NCBI GenBank assembly: GCA_017965425.1
Contig: JAGCPY010000003.1
Location: forward strand, 36,160 to 100,159
DNA: 64,000 bases
Origin: Bacteroidaceae bacterium
Lineage (GTDB): Bacteria; Bacteroidota; Bacteroidia; Bacteroidales; Bacteroidaceae
Direction of reading: 5' to 3'
Part shown: positions 35,735 to 44,685 of the stretch, piece by piece
How positions within the stretch are numbered: the first letter of the stretch is position 1
How the letters are laid out: each line of letters opens with the position of its first letter
The notes under the pieces: model-generated
Database searches by the model: none
What the model was told of the DNA's origin: nothing
Seen by the model: only the letters and a program-made list of their open reading frames with translations
Position numbers and translations under genes: made by a program

Positions 35735-36011
35735 CCGCCTGAAAGTTTTTGCGATAAAAAGAAATTTTCTAAATAAAGAGCTTTCAGGGGACAGACCGAC
35801 GACGCCCGTTGTAAACGGCTAAAATAAGGAACTTTAGCAGCAGAAGAAAAAATGGCGGAGCCATCGACGATGGTTTGGCCATTTCTTTGTCAAACAATGA
35901 GTTACTATTTTGCAAGAGATTAGAAAGCATTATTTATCCCCTCTGCTTACACCCTCTTGAAAACGTGTAAATTATAGCCCTGTTTCCCGTGCTTTTGTGG
36001 AAGGGGTCATT
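35735..36011. other. Intergenic region upstream of dnaA
   Basis: AT-rich and without a gene. A compound hairpin (35850-35884) lies near its middle. I looked for TTATCCACA-type DnaA boxes and found no good match, so an origin here is not supported by what I can see. Confidence 0.6.
35850..35884 (+). terminator. Compound hairpin after the MCE gene
   Basis: Outer stem AAATGGC/GCCATTT with inner stem CCATC/GATGG, followed by TCTTTGTC. A plausible weak terminator of the amidase-MCE transcript. Confidence 0.5.
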
Positions 36012-36041
36012 TTGCCGTTTCAAAATTTTGCTCTACCTTTG
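36012..36041 (+). promoter_or_regulatory. Promoter for dnaA
   Basis: TTG at 36012-36014, 19-bp spacer, TACCTTTG at 36034-36041, about 40 bp before ATG 36082. Confidence 0.75.
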
Positions 36042-36081
36042 CACCGCAATTCGCCCCTTGGCGATTCGCTTACCAAAAAGA

Positions 36082-37488
36082 ATGGAAACCCAGGAAATGC
36101 ACATCCAAGACAGATGGGGTCTTTGTCTGCAGCTGATACGTAATAACGTCACGCCGCAACAGTTTAGCACTTGGTTTGCCCCCATCAGCTTCTCTCAGTT
36201 CGACGAGGCACTCGGCGAGCTGACCTTGTGTGTGCCCAGCCCCTTCATCGTCGAATACGTCGAGGAGCATTTCCTTAAACTTCTGCGCGCGGTGCTCATG
36301 CGTGCCTACGGAGAGGGCGTACGTCTGCGCTGGACGGTCACCATCGATGCCACCCACCATCAGACCGAAACCGTCGAGGCCACCGACCGCAGCACCGCCA
36401 CGGGTCAAGCCGCGAAGACCGAGGACGGGAACAAGAGCCCTCAGCTGCTTCAGGCTTTGGACTCGCAGCTGAATCCCCGCTACACGTTCGATAACTTCGT
36501 GGAAGGCGCCCAGAACAAACTCCCGCGCACCGTCGGATTGGCCATCGCCCAGAACCCCCAACAGGTGACTTTCAACCCGCTTTTTGTCTATGGCCCGTCG
36601 GGTTGCGGCAAGACCCACCTCGTCAATGCCATCGGCACGCGACTGAAAGAGCTGCACCCCGGCAAGCGCGTCCTCTATGTGTCGGCCCACTTGTTCCAAG
36701 TGCAGTACACCGATGCCGTCCGCCAGAACAAGGTCAACGACTTCATCGCCTTCTATCAAAGCATCGACGTCCTGATCATCGACGACGTGCAGGAGTTCGC
36801 CACGCTGCAAAAGACCCAGCTGGCATTCTTCCATATCTTCAACCATTTGCATCAGAACCAGCGCCAGCTCATCCTGACCAGCGACCGTCCGCCCGTGGCC
36901 TTGCAGGGCATGGAGGAGCGGCTGCTGACGCGCTTCAAGTGGGGCCTGTTGGCTGAGTTGGAACGCCCCGGCGAGGAAATGCGCCGCGACATCCTGCGCA
37001 GCAAGATCCGCCACGACGGCCTGCAGATTCCCGAGGAGGTGGTCGCCTACATCGCCCGCACTGTCGATACCAGCGTGCGTGACCTCGAAGGCGTGCTCAA
37101 CGCCTTGTTGGCCTATTCCGTCGTGTGGGCACGCGACATCGACCTCCAGCTGGCAGAGCAGGTCATCCTGCGCACCGTCGGACAAGCCCGGAAGGAGCGC
37201 CCGCAGCTGACGGCAGAGCTTATCCTCGAACGCACGTGCGAGTACTTCCAGATCGATCCGCAGGAAGTCCTGTCGAGTTCGCGCAAGGCTTCTGTCGTGC
37301 AGGCTCGCCAAGTGGCGATGTACCTGACGCAAAAGCTGACCACGCTCTCGACCACGCGCATCGGCATGGCCATCGGTCGGCGCAACCACGCAACGGTGGT
37401 CCACTCGTGCCAGAGCGTCACACAGCGCATGGCCAGCGACCCGGCCTTCGGCGAGCGCGTCAAAGAGCTGGAGCAGATGATGAGCTGA
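36082..37488 (+). CDS. dnaA: Chromosomal replication initiator DnaA
   Basis: A 468-residue DnaA from ATG 36082, chosen because the promoter lies just upstream; a longer frame from 35989 would include it. Domain I is at about 5-90 (WFAPISFSQFDEALGELTLCVPS), a linker with acidic/Thr residues follows, then the AAA+ domain with Walker A GPSGCGKTHL, Walker B VLIIDDVQEF and sensor LTSDRPP, and domain IV with SSRKASVVQARQVAMYL and GRRNHATVVHSC that reads DnaA boxes. It opens the origin for replication. It converges on the giant surface-protein gene. Confidence 0.96.
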   Translation: METQEMHIQDRWGLCLQLIRNNVTPQQFSTWFAPISFSQFDEALGELTLCVPSPFIVEYVEEHFLKLLRAVLMRAYGEGVRLRWTVTIDATHHQTETVEATDRSTATGQAAKTEDGNKSPQLLQALDSQLNPRYTFDNFVEGAQNKLPRTVGLAIAQNPQQVTFNPLFVYGPSGCGKTHLVNAIGTRLKELHPGKRVLYVSAHLFQVQYTDAVRQNKVNDFIAFYQSIDVLIIDDVQEFATLQKTQLAFFHIFNHLHQNQRQLILTSDRPPVALQGMEERLLTRFKWGLLAELERPGEEMRRDILRSKIRHDGLQIPEEVVAYIARTVDTSVRDLEGVLNALLAYSVVWARDIDLQLAEQVILRTVGQARKERPQLTAELILERTCEYFQIDPQEVLSSSRKASVVQARQVAMYLTQKLTTLSTTRIGMAIGRRNHATVVHSCQSVTQRMASDPAFGERVKELEQMMS

Positions 37489-37542
37489 GAAGGCAGCGAG
37501 AAGGGGCTGACGATGCGACGATGCCGCATCTTGCACAAAGAG

Positions 37543-37630
37543 AGAAGGTGCACACTTTCCACGTGGAAGGTGTGCACCTTTTGCTTGTAGGGTGTGGACG
37601 TTCTGCCCCGAAGGTGTGGCCGTTACCTGA
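37543..37630. repeat. 22-bp quasi-palindromic array C (4 units)
   Basis: Units begin at 37543, 37565, 37587 and 37609; the first two are AGAAGGTGCACACTTTCC and GGAAGGTGTGCACCTTTTG. The first two together form a 16-bp hairpin with one mismatch, which may terminate dnaA and the convergent gene. The last unit overlaps the stop of the giant gene. Confidence 0.86.
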
Positions 37631-40600
37631 TGACCCGCTTGCGGTTGCGAGTGACATAGACACCCTTCTGGCGCGGCTGGCTGACACGCTGGCCTGCAAT
37701 GTTGAACCATTCTTCGCGGAGGGGCAGGAGGATGGTCTGCACGTCGTCGGGAACGCCAAGCTGCACGCGCAGTTGCTGCACCGTCGCGGGCAGCGGCAGC
37801 GAGAGGTAGGCACAGCCTGCGGGCAGGACACGGTCGGCGATGGGCTGGAAGAGGTCTGCTTGCAGCGTGAGGTTGACACGTCCGTCATCGGTCATGGGCG
37901 CAACAGGCGTGGGCGCAAGGATGCCTACGAGTAGGTTGGCAGGCGCATGGAAATTGACACGAACGGGGAAAGTGTAGGTGCCTGGCACGCCGTGGAAGAG
38001 CAGTCCGGTTCCGCCCCGTGCGGCAAAGACCTCTTCACAGATGGCGACATCGCCCTCCACGCGGCTGACGACATAGGCACGGCAGTCGTCGGTGGCGTCG
38101 CTGAAGTCCAGGTCATAGGCATGGCAGAAGGTGACCATCGTCTGTCCCTCCGGGATGGTGACGTCGGCGCTTGTCGGCGATTCGTCTGGCGCTTCGAAGC
38201 GCAGGAGGTAGCGCTCACCCGTGGCCGCCATGCTGTCGGCGAAGTGGATGCGTGCCTCGCGGAGCGGATCTTTCCCGTCGCGCAGGGTGACGTCGGTTTG
38301 CCAGAAATGGTCGGCCTGAAGAGCTGTGCCGTCGCTCTGCCGGATGACTTCGGTGAGACGCAGGTGCCCGGCAGTCGGGTCGGTAAGGCTTCCGTAGTTC
38401 CATCCAGCGTTGGCGGGCACGACGTCGAGCTGCCATGAGGTGCCGTCGGTGTGGAAGAGGGAGGTTTCCCTGGCAAGGGCGACCTCGGTCTCGGTTCCGT
38501 CTGTGAGGAAGATGGCGTCGGGCAGGTCGTCGTTGTCGGGCAGATCGTTGACGAGGAAGGCGCGGCGGCGCGAACCGTCGGGGCTGACGAGGTCGAAGCC
38601 GTGGATAAGCTCATGGATGGTGGCCCTCTCTACGAGCGAGAGGTTCTCGTTGCCCCGGCTGGTGACGTGGTTCACGCTGACGTCGTACTTGGTGAAGTGT
38701 CCGAGGTAACTGCTCTGCATCCACCACTGTGCGTATGCTGTGGTGTGTGCCGGAATGTTTCCGAAGTCGGTGGCCACGGTGTTGTCGAGCAGCAGGTTAC
38801 GCTCTTCCCCGTTGAGGGTGGCGCCTGTAATGCGTAAGTCGTTGACGAGTCCCTTGCGGTTGACGGTGACTTGCGGCTGCCGTGTGGCGAGGGCAAGGTT
38901 GGTGGCATCGCCATATCCCCGGTTGCGTATAAGGATGGCGAACTCAGCCGGCAGCGAAGCCTCGACGGTGTCGGCGGTCAATGGGTCGTCTCCGATGACG
39001 TCGCGCTGTAGGAAGTAGTCGAGTGCAAGCACTGGTGAGGGTTTCACGCCGATGGTGAAGCTGGCGAGTTCACGTGTGAGCTTGGTGCCTGAGAAGGGAT
39101 CGTTGTAGGCCAGACTCCCTGCAAACGTGTAGGGCGTTTCTGTGACGGGTGCGGCCTGCTTGGTGGGGATGAAGAGCACAGTGGCTACGCCCTGCTTCTG
39201 TGGGGCAAGTGTCCAGGCTGTATTGAGGTCAGCTTGTCCGTCGAAGCCGTCGAGCGACTCAGCTTCTATCTGCACGAGATCGCTCCCTGCAAGGTTACCC
39301 TCGGCATTGAGGACGCTGAGGTTGAGGCGGATGTCGGTCATCGGGAGGCTCTTGTGGCCGTTCTTGACGGTGAGCGTGCCGCGCACGGCCTGCCGCGTCA
39401 TGGTCATGGTCTGCGAGAGTTGTAGGGTGATGCTGGCACAGACAGATCTTTCGGCCTCGGTGAGTCGTTCCAGAACGTCCTTTGTCTTCTCCTTGAACTT
39501 GTCGGACGTGGAGGTATAACCCTCCTTGACCGCCTTTTCCTCTATCTCGTGAATGATGTAGGAATAGCGGGCAATCACATCGGGATGCACGCGGTTGTCC
39601 CCTTCGACGGGCAGCCCTAATGCATTGCGGTTGGTGTTGTTGACGCGTTCGATGAAGTGCTCGAACTGCGGCCACGTAAGCTGTTCGGGCTTCCAATGTC
39701 GCACCTCTTCAGGATCAATCGGTTCGAAATCCGAGGCGGGTGGCAGGGGATAGGGGCATCCGCTGAAGCGCAGGCTGTCGAGGATGTTCTTCCAGTCGTC
39801 GAAGGGCACTTTGTGCCAGTCATCGTCGCCGAAGATTTCGGTGAGCTTGTCCTTGGCGGCTTGCAGCTCTTCGGCCACGTCCTTGGCGGTCTCGCGGTGG
39901 GTGCCTATGATGTCGTCGGCTTCGCGGCGGTTGTCGTCGTTCTCGGACTCACATGGCTCCACCAGCTTGAGGACGCAGTTCAGGGCATCGAGAAGGGTGT
40001 GGGCGTTGTCGCAGGCAGTATGGAGTTCTGTGCTGCTGCCGACGAGGCCGAGGTTGCCTGATACAAATCCGAGCACTTGTCCGGCTCGTGCTATTGCCTC
40101 GCAGGCGGTGGCACCGCATTCGGCATAGGCACTGGCACACCTCGCGAAGCCGAGGAAGCCCTCGGTGTCGTCCTGGTGGCAGTCGCCCACATCGTGAGCG
40201 CAGTCGATGGCGTGGCTGATGACACCGTTACCGCCCAGCGCCGTCTGCACCATGCATTCATTGATGTCATTGAGGTACTTCTTCACACAGGGGTTGCACA
40301 GGGTGGCGTTGATGGCCTCGGTCAGCCATTCGGGGATCTCGAACCACGTGGTCGGGTCGGGACCGGGAGGCGAAGGCGGCAACGGCGGCAACACTGGAGA
40401 GGGATTCGGCGGTGTGGGTCGGGGGTCGGGGACAATAAAGGGCGGGCGCTCGATGTGGATGCTGTCGGTGAAATCGCCAATGATGGTAGGCTCCACGTGC
40501 GGCAGGTTCAACCCTACGAGAGCTATCCCGCAGTTCTTCACCTGTACGGTTTTCTGGTAGAAGCGCGGTATGTTGTCCTCGCCGCAGATGTACTGCCAGG

Positions 40601-43600
40601 TGGTGACGGGCGTGAAATAGCACTGTTCCTCGAAATGGGGCAGGCGGCGCGGTTTTTTCATTGGGGCTTCTACGTTGGTCTTGCGGGTGACTTTCACGGG
40701 GATGGTCACGCTCTGACCGGCTTCCAGCACATCGTAGGTTGTCGTTCCCAGCGGCTCAATGCGTAGATCGTTGATACCCGTTGGCAGGATGAACTGCGCC
40801 TGTTGGGCGGCGATGAGGCCCTTGTTGGACAGCGTGGCCAGGAAAACCAGTGACTGTCCTGGCTGCAACTCGTCGGCGGCAATGCGTGCAGGCACGTCGG
40901 TCACGACGACCGGCTCCAGAACATTCTCGGCAAAGGTCATGGTGGTGGTGATGCCATAGACGTCGGGTATCTCGGTGGGCGTGTACTGCATATCTATCGA
41001 GATACCGCTGGACACGATGTTCACGGTACGGAAGGTATCCTTCCCTGGATTGACGAGAAGGTTGCCGCTCCAAGACTCGTGGTCGGGATGGGTGACGGCG
41101 ACGAAGTAGTAGCCTTCGGGGAGCGTGAACGAGCAGCGTCCGTCGGTTCCGGTGGCGGCAGATTGGATGACAGCCTTGGTCGTGGGATGTTGTACGGTCA
41201 CGTGGGCATTCCCGACGTGAGGATGGGCCTCACTGTGGTAGGTGGCCATGTCGCAGACATCCACGGTCAGGGTGCCCGTGGCCTCGGATACAGGCTCCAC
41301 GCTCATGGGCAAAGTCAGTCCCGTGCCGTTCTCGCAGCTGATGACGAGCTGTCCCTTGATGGGATTGTTGAGTTGCATTTCATCGGTAGGTGTCATGCGC
41401 AGGACGATGGTGGTTGATTCGCCGCTCTTGAGCGAAGGCATGACCGACGGCGTGGCTGTGGAGAGCCAGTGGGTAGCGCCCGTAGTGACAGAGATGCGTC
41501 CCGTCTCGCCCTGCCCGGCATTGGCAATGGTGAGGCTATAGTCGCGCGTCTGTCCCTTGATCATGGTGGTATTGATATGGTCGATACCCGCTGTGAGCTT
41601 GCCGCGCAGGGTGCGTACATAATAGTAGATGTGGAAGGTCTGCGTCAGTCCCTCAGCGGTCGTCAGCCGGATGTCGGCCTGTTCGTAGTCGGTGCCGGTC
41701 GAAGGATGTTTGGCCGTGAGGCGGAAGGGGATGGTCACTTGGCTTCTTGCATTGACGATGGCGGGAATGTCGGCCACGAGAGAGGCATTCTCTGTCTGTC
41801 CGTCGATGACCGCTTTCAAACCCGTAACGGGCAGGCGGCTTGGATTGGATAGGGTGAAGCTGCCGTTGAAAGTCTCCTCCTCGTTCAGCTGTATGGTTTG
41901 GTAGAAACTGCCGAGCTTGATGCCCTGCACGTCGAAGGATGCCATCTCGGTAGCCAGATTCTCGCCTGGGAAACAGGCACCGACAGAGAAACTGCCCAGC
42001 TGGCGGGCGTAGGGGGCAAAACGCGCCGTGAAGCGTCCGTTGGCATCGGCCACGGCGGGCAAGACCTGTCGCAGACCGTCGTTGATGACATAGACCTCCA
42101 CGACCGTTCCCTGGCCGACGCGCCCCGTGGCTTGTCCGCTGATGAGGACGGTGTCACCAGGCATGTATGTTTGCTTGTCGGTGGCCACGGTGGCGGCGAA
42201 GCTGGGTCGAATGGTCACGCTCGTGCGTCCGGAGGCGTTGTTGGCATAGAGCAGTTCGGCGTTGGCGCGGTTCTCGTTGGCCGTAGCCGAGAAGGCGTAG
42301 GTGCCCGTCATGGCTGGCAACTGAACGGCGGTGGTGAGGCGGAGGCTTTCACCGACGGCGATGGGCTCTTGGGTGTAAGTCAGTTTGCGTCCGTCGGCTC
42401 CGCTAAGATAGATACTTACCTGTGTCTGTGGCGGCAAGGGGCTGGTGCCGATATTAGTAAGCGTGACTGTCACCATCACCGTATCACCTGCCAGGGCCTG
42501 TGCAGGCGAAACGGAAATCTGGCTTACAATGACATCGGGCAGCGTGTGGTCGGTCAGTTGCACCCAACAGGTGCCCAAGGTGGCACCCTCTGCCTGGGCC
42601 GTGAAAGTGACCAGGCGATCGTCGCCCTCGGTGCTATTGGTTTTCACGCTCACGGGCACACTGACGGAGCTTTCTCCTGCGGGAATGGTGACGACCGGGT
42701 TGTAGGTCACTCGCTCGTCAGCATTGCTGCTCAGGCGCACGGTCACATCCTTGGCATCCTTGATATTATGGCTGACGGTGATACGTCCGTTCGTCGAGCC
42801 TTCGAGCCATGCCGAGGCATTGGCTGACAACTTCAGAGCCGGGCCGTCGTCGTCCAGCAGAAGCAAGTCGGCTGTGACCGCTCCCCGGCTTTCGCCTTGG
42901 GCTGAACAGTTGCAGGAAGAGGCATAGACGGCTGCTGTCACGTGGATGGTGCGCACGCCATCTACATGATTGTTATCTACCGTGCCGATGCAGAACTGCG
43001 CTTCGGCAATGCCAGCTTCCATCACCAACATATTCGTGCTCAGGTAGATGCTTCCCTCGGAATCCTCTGTGAGACGCACGGTCACGCGCTTGTCCAGATG
43101 ATCGCTTCGGCGGATGGTGCCCACAACGGTCGCAGGGCCAGCCGCTTCGCTCACTTGCTCAGGCGAGAGATCGAGGGAGAGGGAAGGCATGTCGTTGTCG
43201 GTAAGCACGACGATGGCTGTTCCGCTGATGAATCCCGGTGCAGAGGCTTGGAATGCCACGCCTGTCGCCAGTTCCACCTCATCGTTGTCCGTGGCTGTAA
43301 CGTTGACCGTGGCCGTCCGTTCTCCCGCAGGGATGATGACACTGGCGGGAAGGGAAAAGCGGGCGGGAAGCTCTGTGGACAGTGACACCAGCAGGGCCGT
43401 CTCTACGGCACGCTCGGCACCAACGGTCAGGGTGAAGCTCGTGCCTTCAGTGACTTCGTCCGTGGAAACATGCAGGTTCAGGTGGGGGAGCTCGTCGTCA
43501 CGCACACAAAGGGTGGCAGTGGCGGGTTCGTAGGAATCTCCCTCGGCGGTCAGCAAGAACAGAGAGTCCTCGTCCAAGCTGTCATTGTCCTTCAGGGTCA

Positions 43601-44648
43601 AATAGACCCGTGTGCTCGACTGTCCGGCAGGGATCGTGACGGCATCGGGGGCAACCAGGCGGTCATCACCTTTCAGCCTCAGGGTGAAGGTCTCGGCTTC
43701 CGCGCGCTGTCCGCTGCGGGTCAGTTGTCCCTGCACCACGCCCGACGCGCTTTCGTCCATGCTCTCCGTCGGGAACGCTATCCAGAGACGGCGTCCGACG
43801 TGCAGGCCATATCCTTCTGTCGTCGCCGTGTTGTTTGCTTGCAGGGCACGTCCCTCACCGGCATCGGTATCGGGGATGAGCGTCACACGCACGGCCACCT
43901 GGCCGTCAATGCCCAACGCCGCAGGAACGGCCACGCTGACCTGTCGCAGTACAACATCGCCCACAGCCAGTGCAGAAGCATCCGGCAAAGTGGTAATCAA
44001 GTGGCTCTCGCTGCCGTCCGTTCCGACGAAAGCAATGCGCTCGCTCCAACTGCCCGTAGCAGGGGCTGTCCCGACGTTCCGCACCGTCCATCGGATGTCG
44101 ATGGTGTCGCCGGGCATCAGGCGTGAGGGCGTCACTTCGACCGCCTTCACTTCGAAATCTGGCGTGGGCTTCGGGCGCATCGTCCCGTCGTGCGTGCCGG
44201 TGACTACGTTGTCACCCCTCGGCGTGGACAGGATGACGCGCGAGAGCTGCAGGGCGTATGTCGAGTCGGCTTCCAGCACCGATGGCAGGGTCACGGGAAT
44301 CTGCAACAGCTCGCCGTCCGTGCCCCGGATGGGGGTCTGCGAAAGGGAGAACAGCATGAAGGTGTAGTGGCCTTCACCCCGCGCATTGGCCGTCACCGTG
44401 TAACCCCGTGTGCGTTCCGTCAGACGTGCGGCATCGGCATCCACCTTCATCGACGCAGGCACCGTCAAGTCGAACTGCACGCCCACGATGTCGGTGCTGG
44501 TGTTTCGCAGGCTGACGGGCAATGTAACGGTACTGCCCTCGCTGACCGTCAGTTCCGGAACGGACAGCTCGTTGACCACCTGGGCTTGCGCTCCGGCCAT
44601 CAGCCAGCCGATGAGGAGCACAGCGTATATTGTTCTTCGAATCATCAT
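37623..44648 (-). CDS. Giant secreted multi-domain protein (Calx-beta/CARDB repeats)
   Basis: A 2341-residue protein with signal peptide MMIRRTIYAVLLIGWLMAGAQA. Reading from the N-terminus: a cohesin-like sandwich (about 25-150), a CARDB-type domain (165-280), about four Calx-beta-like repeats (285-700; VTIPAGQSSTRVYLTLKDNDS, VIIPAGERTATVNVTATDND, VVTIPAGESSVSVPV), another CARDB domain, Ig-like domains, a carboxypeptidase-regulatory-like domain (GRCSFTLPEGYYFVAVTHPDHE), a Pro-rich linker (about 1420-1440), a Cys-rich helical region, further beta-sandwiches, and a C-terminal sorting-type end (WFNIAGQRVSQPRQKGVYV). Probably exported through the type IX or a related route and displayed on the surface as an adhesin or scaffold; function unknown. 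Third gene of an operon. Confidence 0.85.
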   Translation of the reverse strand: MMIRRTIYAVLLIGWLMAGAQAQVVNELSVPELTVSEGSTVTLPVSLRNTSTDIVGVQFDLTVPASMKVDADAARLTERTRGYTVTANARGEGHYTFMLFSLSQTPIRGTDGELLQIPVTLPSVLEADSTYALQLSRVILSTPRGDNVVTGTHDGTMRPKPTPDFEVKAVEVTPSRLMPGDTIDIRWTVRNVGTAPATGSWSERIAFVGTDGSESHLITTLPDASALAVGDVVLRQVSVAVPAALGIDGQVAVRVTLIPDTDAGEGRALQANNTATTEGYGLHVGRRLWIAFPTESMDESASGVVQGQLTRSGQRAEAETFTLRLKGDDRLVAPDAVTIPAGQSSTRVYLTLKDNDSLDEDSLFLLTAEGDSYEPATATLCVRDDELPHLNLHVSTDEVTEGTSFTLTVGAERAVETALLVSLSTELPARFSLPASVIIPAGERTATVNVTATDNDEVELATGVAFQASAPGFISGTAIVVLTDNDMPSLSLDLSPEQVSEAAGPATVVGTIRRSDHLDKRVTVRLTEDSEGSIYLSTNMLVMEAGIAEAQFCIGTVDNNHVDGVRTIHVTAAVYASSCNCSAQGESRGAVTADLLLLDDDGPALKLSANASAWLEGSTNGRITVSHNIKDAKDVTVRLSSNADERVTYNPVVTIPAGESSVSVPVSVKTNSTEGDDRLVTFTAQAEGATLGTCWVQLTDHTLPDVIVSQISVSPAQALAGDTVMVTVTLTNIGTSPLPPQTQVSIYLSGADGRKLTYTQEPIAVGESLRLTTAVQLPAMTGTYAFSATANENRANAELLYANNASGRTSVTIRPSFAATVATDKQTYMPGDTVLISGQATGRVGQGTVVEVYVINDGLRQVLPAVADANGRFTARFAPYARQLGSFSVGACFPGENLATEMASFDVQGIKLGSFYQTIQLNEEETFNGSFTLSNPSRLPVTGLKAVIDGQTENASLVADIPAIVNARSQVTIPFRLTAKHPSTGTDYEQADIRLTTAEGLTQTFHIYYYVRTLRGKLTAGIDHINTTMIKGQTRDYSLTIANAGQGETGRISVTTGATHWLSTATPSVMPSLKSGESTTIVLRMTPTDEMQLNNPIKGQLVISCENGTGLTLPMSVEPVSEATGTLTVDVCDMATYHSEAHPHVGNAHVTVQHPTTKAVIQSAATGTDGRCSFTLPEGYYFVAVTHPDHESWSGNLLVNPGKDTFRTVNIVSSGISIDMQYTPTEIPDVYGITTTMTFAENVLEPVVVTDVPARIAADELQPGQSLVFLATLSNKGLIAAQQAQFILPTGINDLRIEPLGTTTYDVLEAGQSVTIPVKVTRKTNVEAPMKKPRRLPHFEEQCYFTPVTTWQYICGEDNIPRFYQKTVQVKNCGIALVGLNLPHVEPTIIGDFTDSIHIERPPFIVPDPRPTPPNPSPVLPPLPPSPPGPDPTTWFEIPEWLTEAINATLCNPCVKKYLNDINECMVQTALGGNGVISHAIDCAHDVGDCHQDDTEGFLGFARCASAYAECGATACEAIARAGQVLGFVSGNLGLVGSSTELHTACDNAHTLLDALNCVLKLVEPCESENDDNRREADDIIGTHRETAKDVAEELQAAKDKLTEIFGDDDWHKVPFDDWKNILDSLRFSGCPYPLPPASDFEPIDPEEVRHWKPEQLTWPQFEHFIERVNNTNRNALGLPVEGDNRVHPDVIARYSYIIHEIEEKAVKEGYTSTSDKFKEKTKDVLERLTEAERSVCASITLQLSQTMTMTRQAVRGTLTVKNGHKSLPMTDIRLNLSVLNAEGNLAGSDLVQIEAESLDGFDGQADLNTAWTLAPQKQGVATVLFIPTKQAAPVTETPYTFAGSLAYNDPFSGTKLTRELASFTIGVKPSPVLALDYFLQRDVIGDDPLTADTVEASLPAEFAILIRNRGYGDATNLALATRQPQVTVNRKGLVNDLRITGATLNGEERNLLLDNTVATDFGNIPAHTTAYAQWWMQSSYLGHFTKYDVSVNHVTSRGNENLSLVERATIHELIHGFDLVSPDGSRRRAFLVNDLPDNDDLPDAIFLTDGTETEVALARETSLFHTDGTSWQLDVVPANAGWNYGSLTDPTAGHLRLTEVIRQSDGTALQADHFWQTDVTLRDGKDPLREARIHFADSMAATGERYLLRFEAPDESPTSADVTIPEGQTMVTFCHAYDLDFSDATDDCRAYVVSRVEGDVAICEEVFAARGGTGLLFHGVPGTYTFPVRVNFHAPANLLVGILAPTPVAPMTDDGRVNLTLQADLFQPIADRVLPAGCAYLSLPLPATVQQLRVQLGVPDDVQTILLPLREEWFNIAGQRVSQPRQKGVYVTRNRKRVIR

Positions 44649-44685
44649 AGTTGTAAGTCTTGTTGATAGATGCTATATGAGCGGG

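Noticed and set aside
36070-37710. 546-codon frame opposite dnaA
   Set aside because: Antisense shadow; dnaA has all AAA+ and domain IV motifs.
38590-38640. HELIH in the giant protein as a zinc-protease HExxH site
   Set aside because: It lies in a repetitive beta-sandwich region (ERATIHELIHGFDL) with no third ligand or surrounding protease motifs, and the same IHEL-type string occurs in non-catalytic domains of such proteins.
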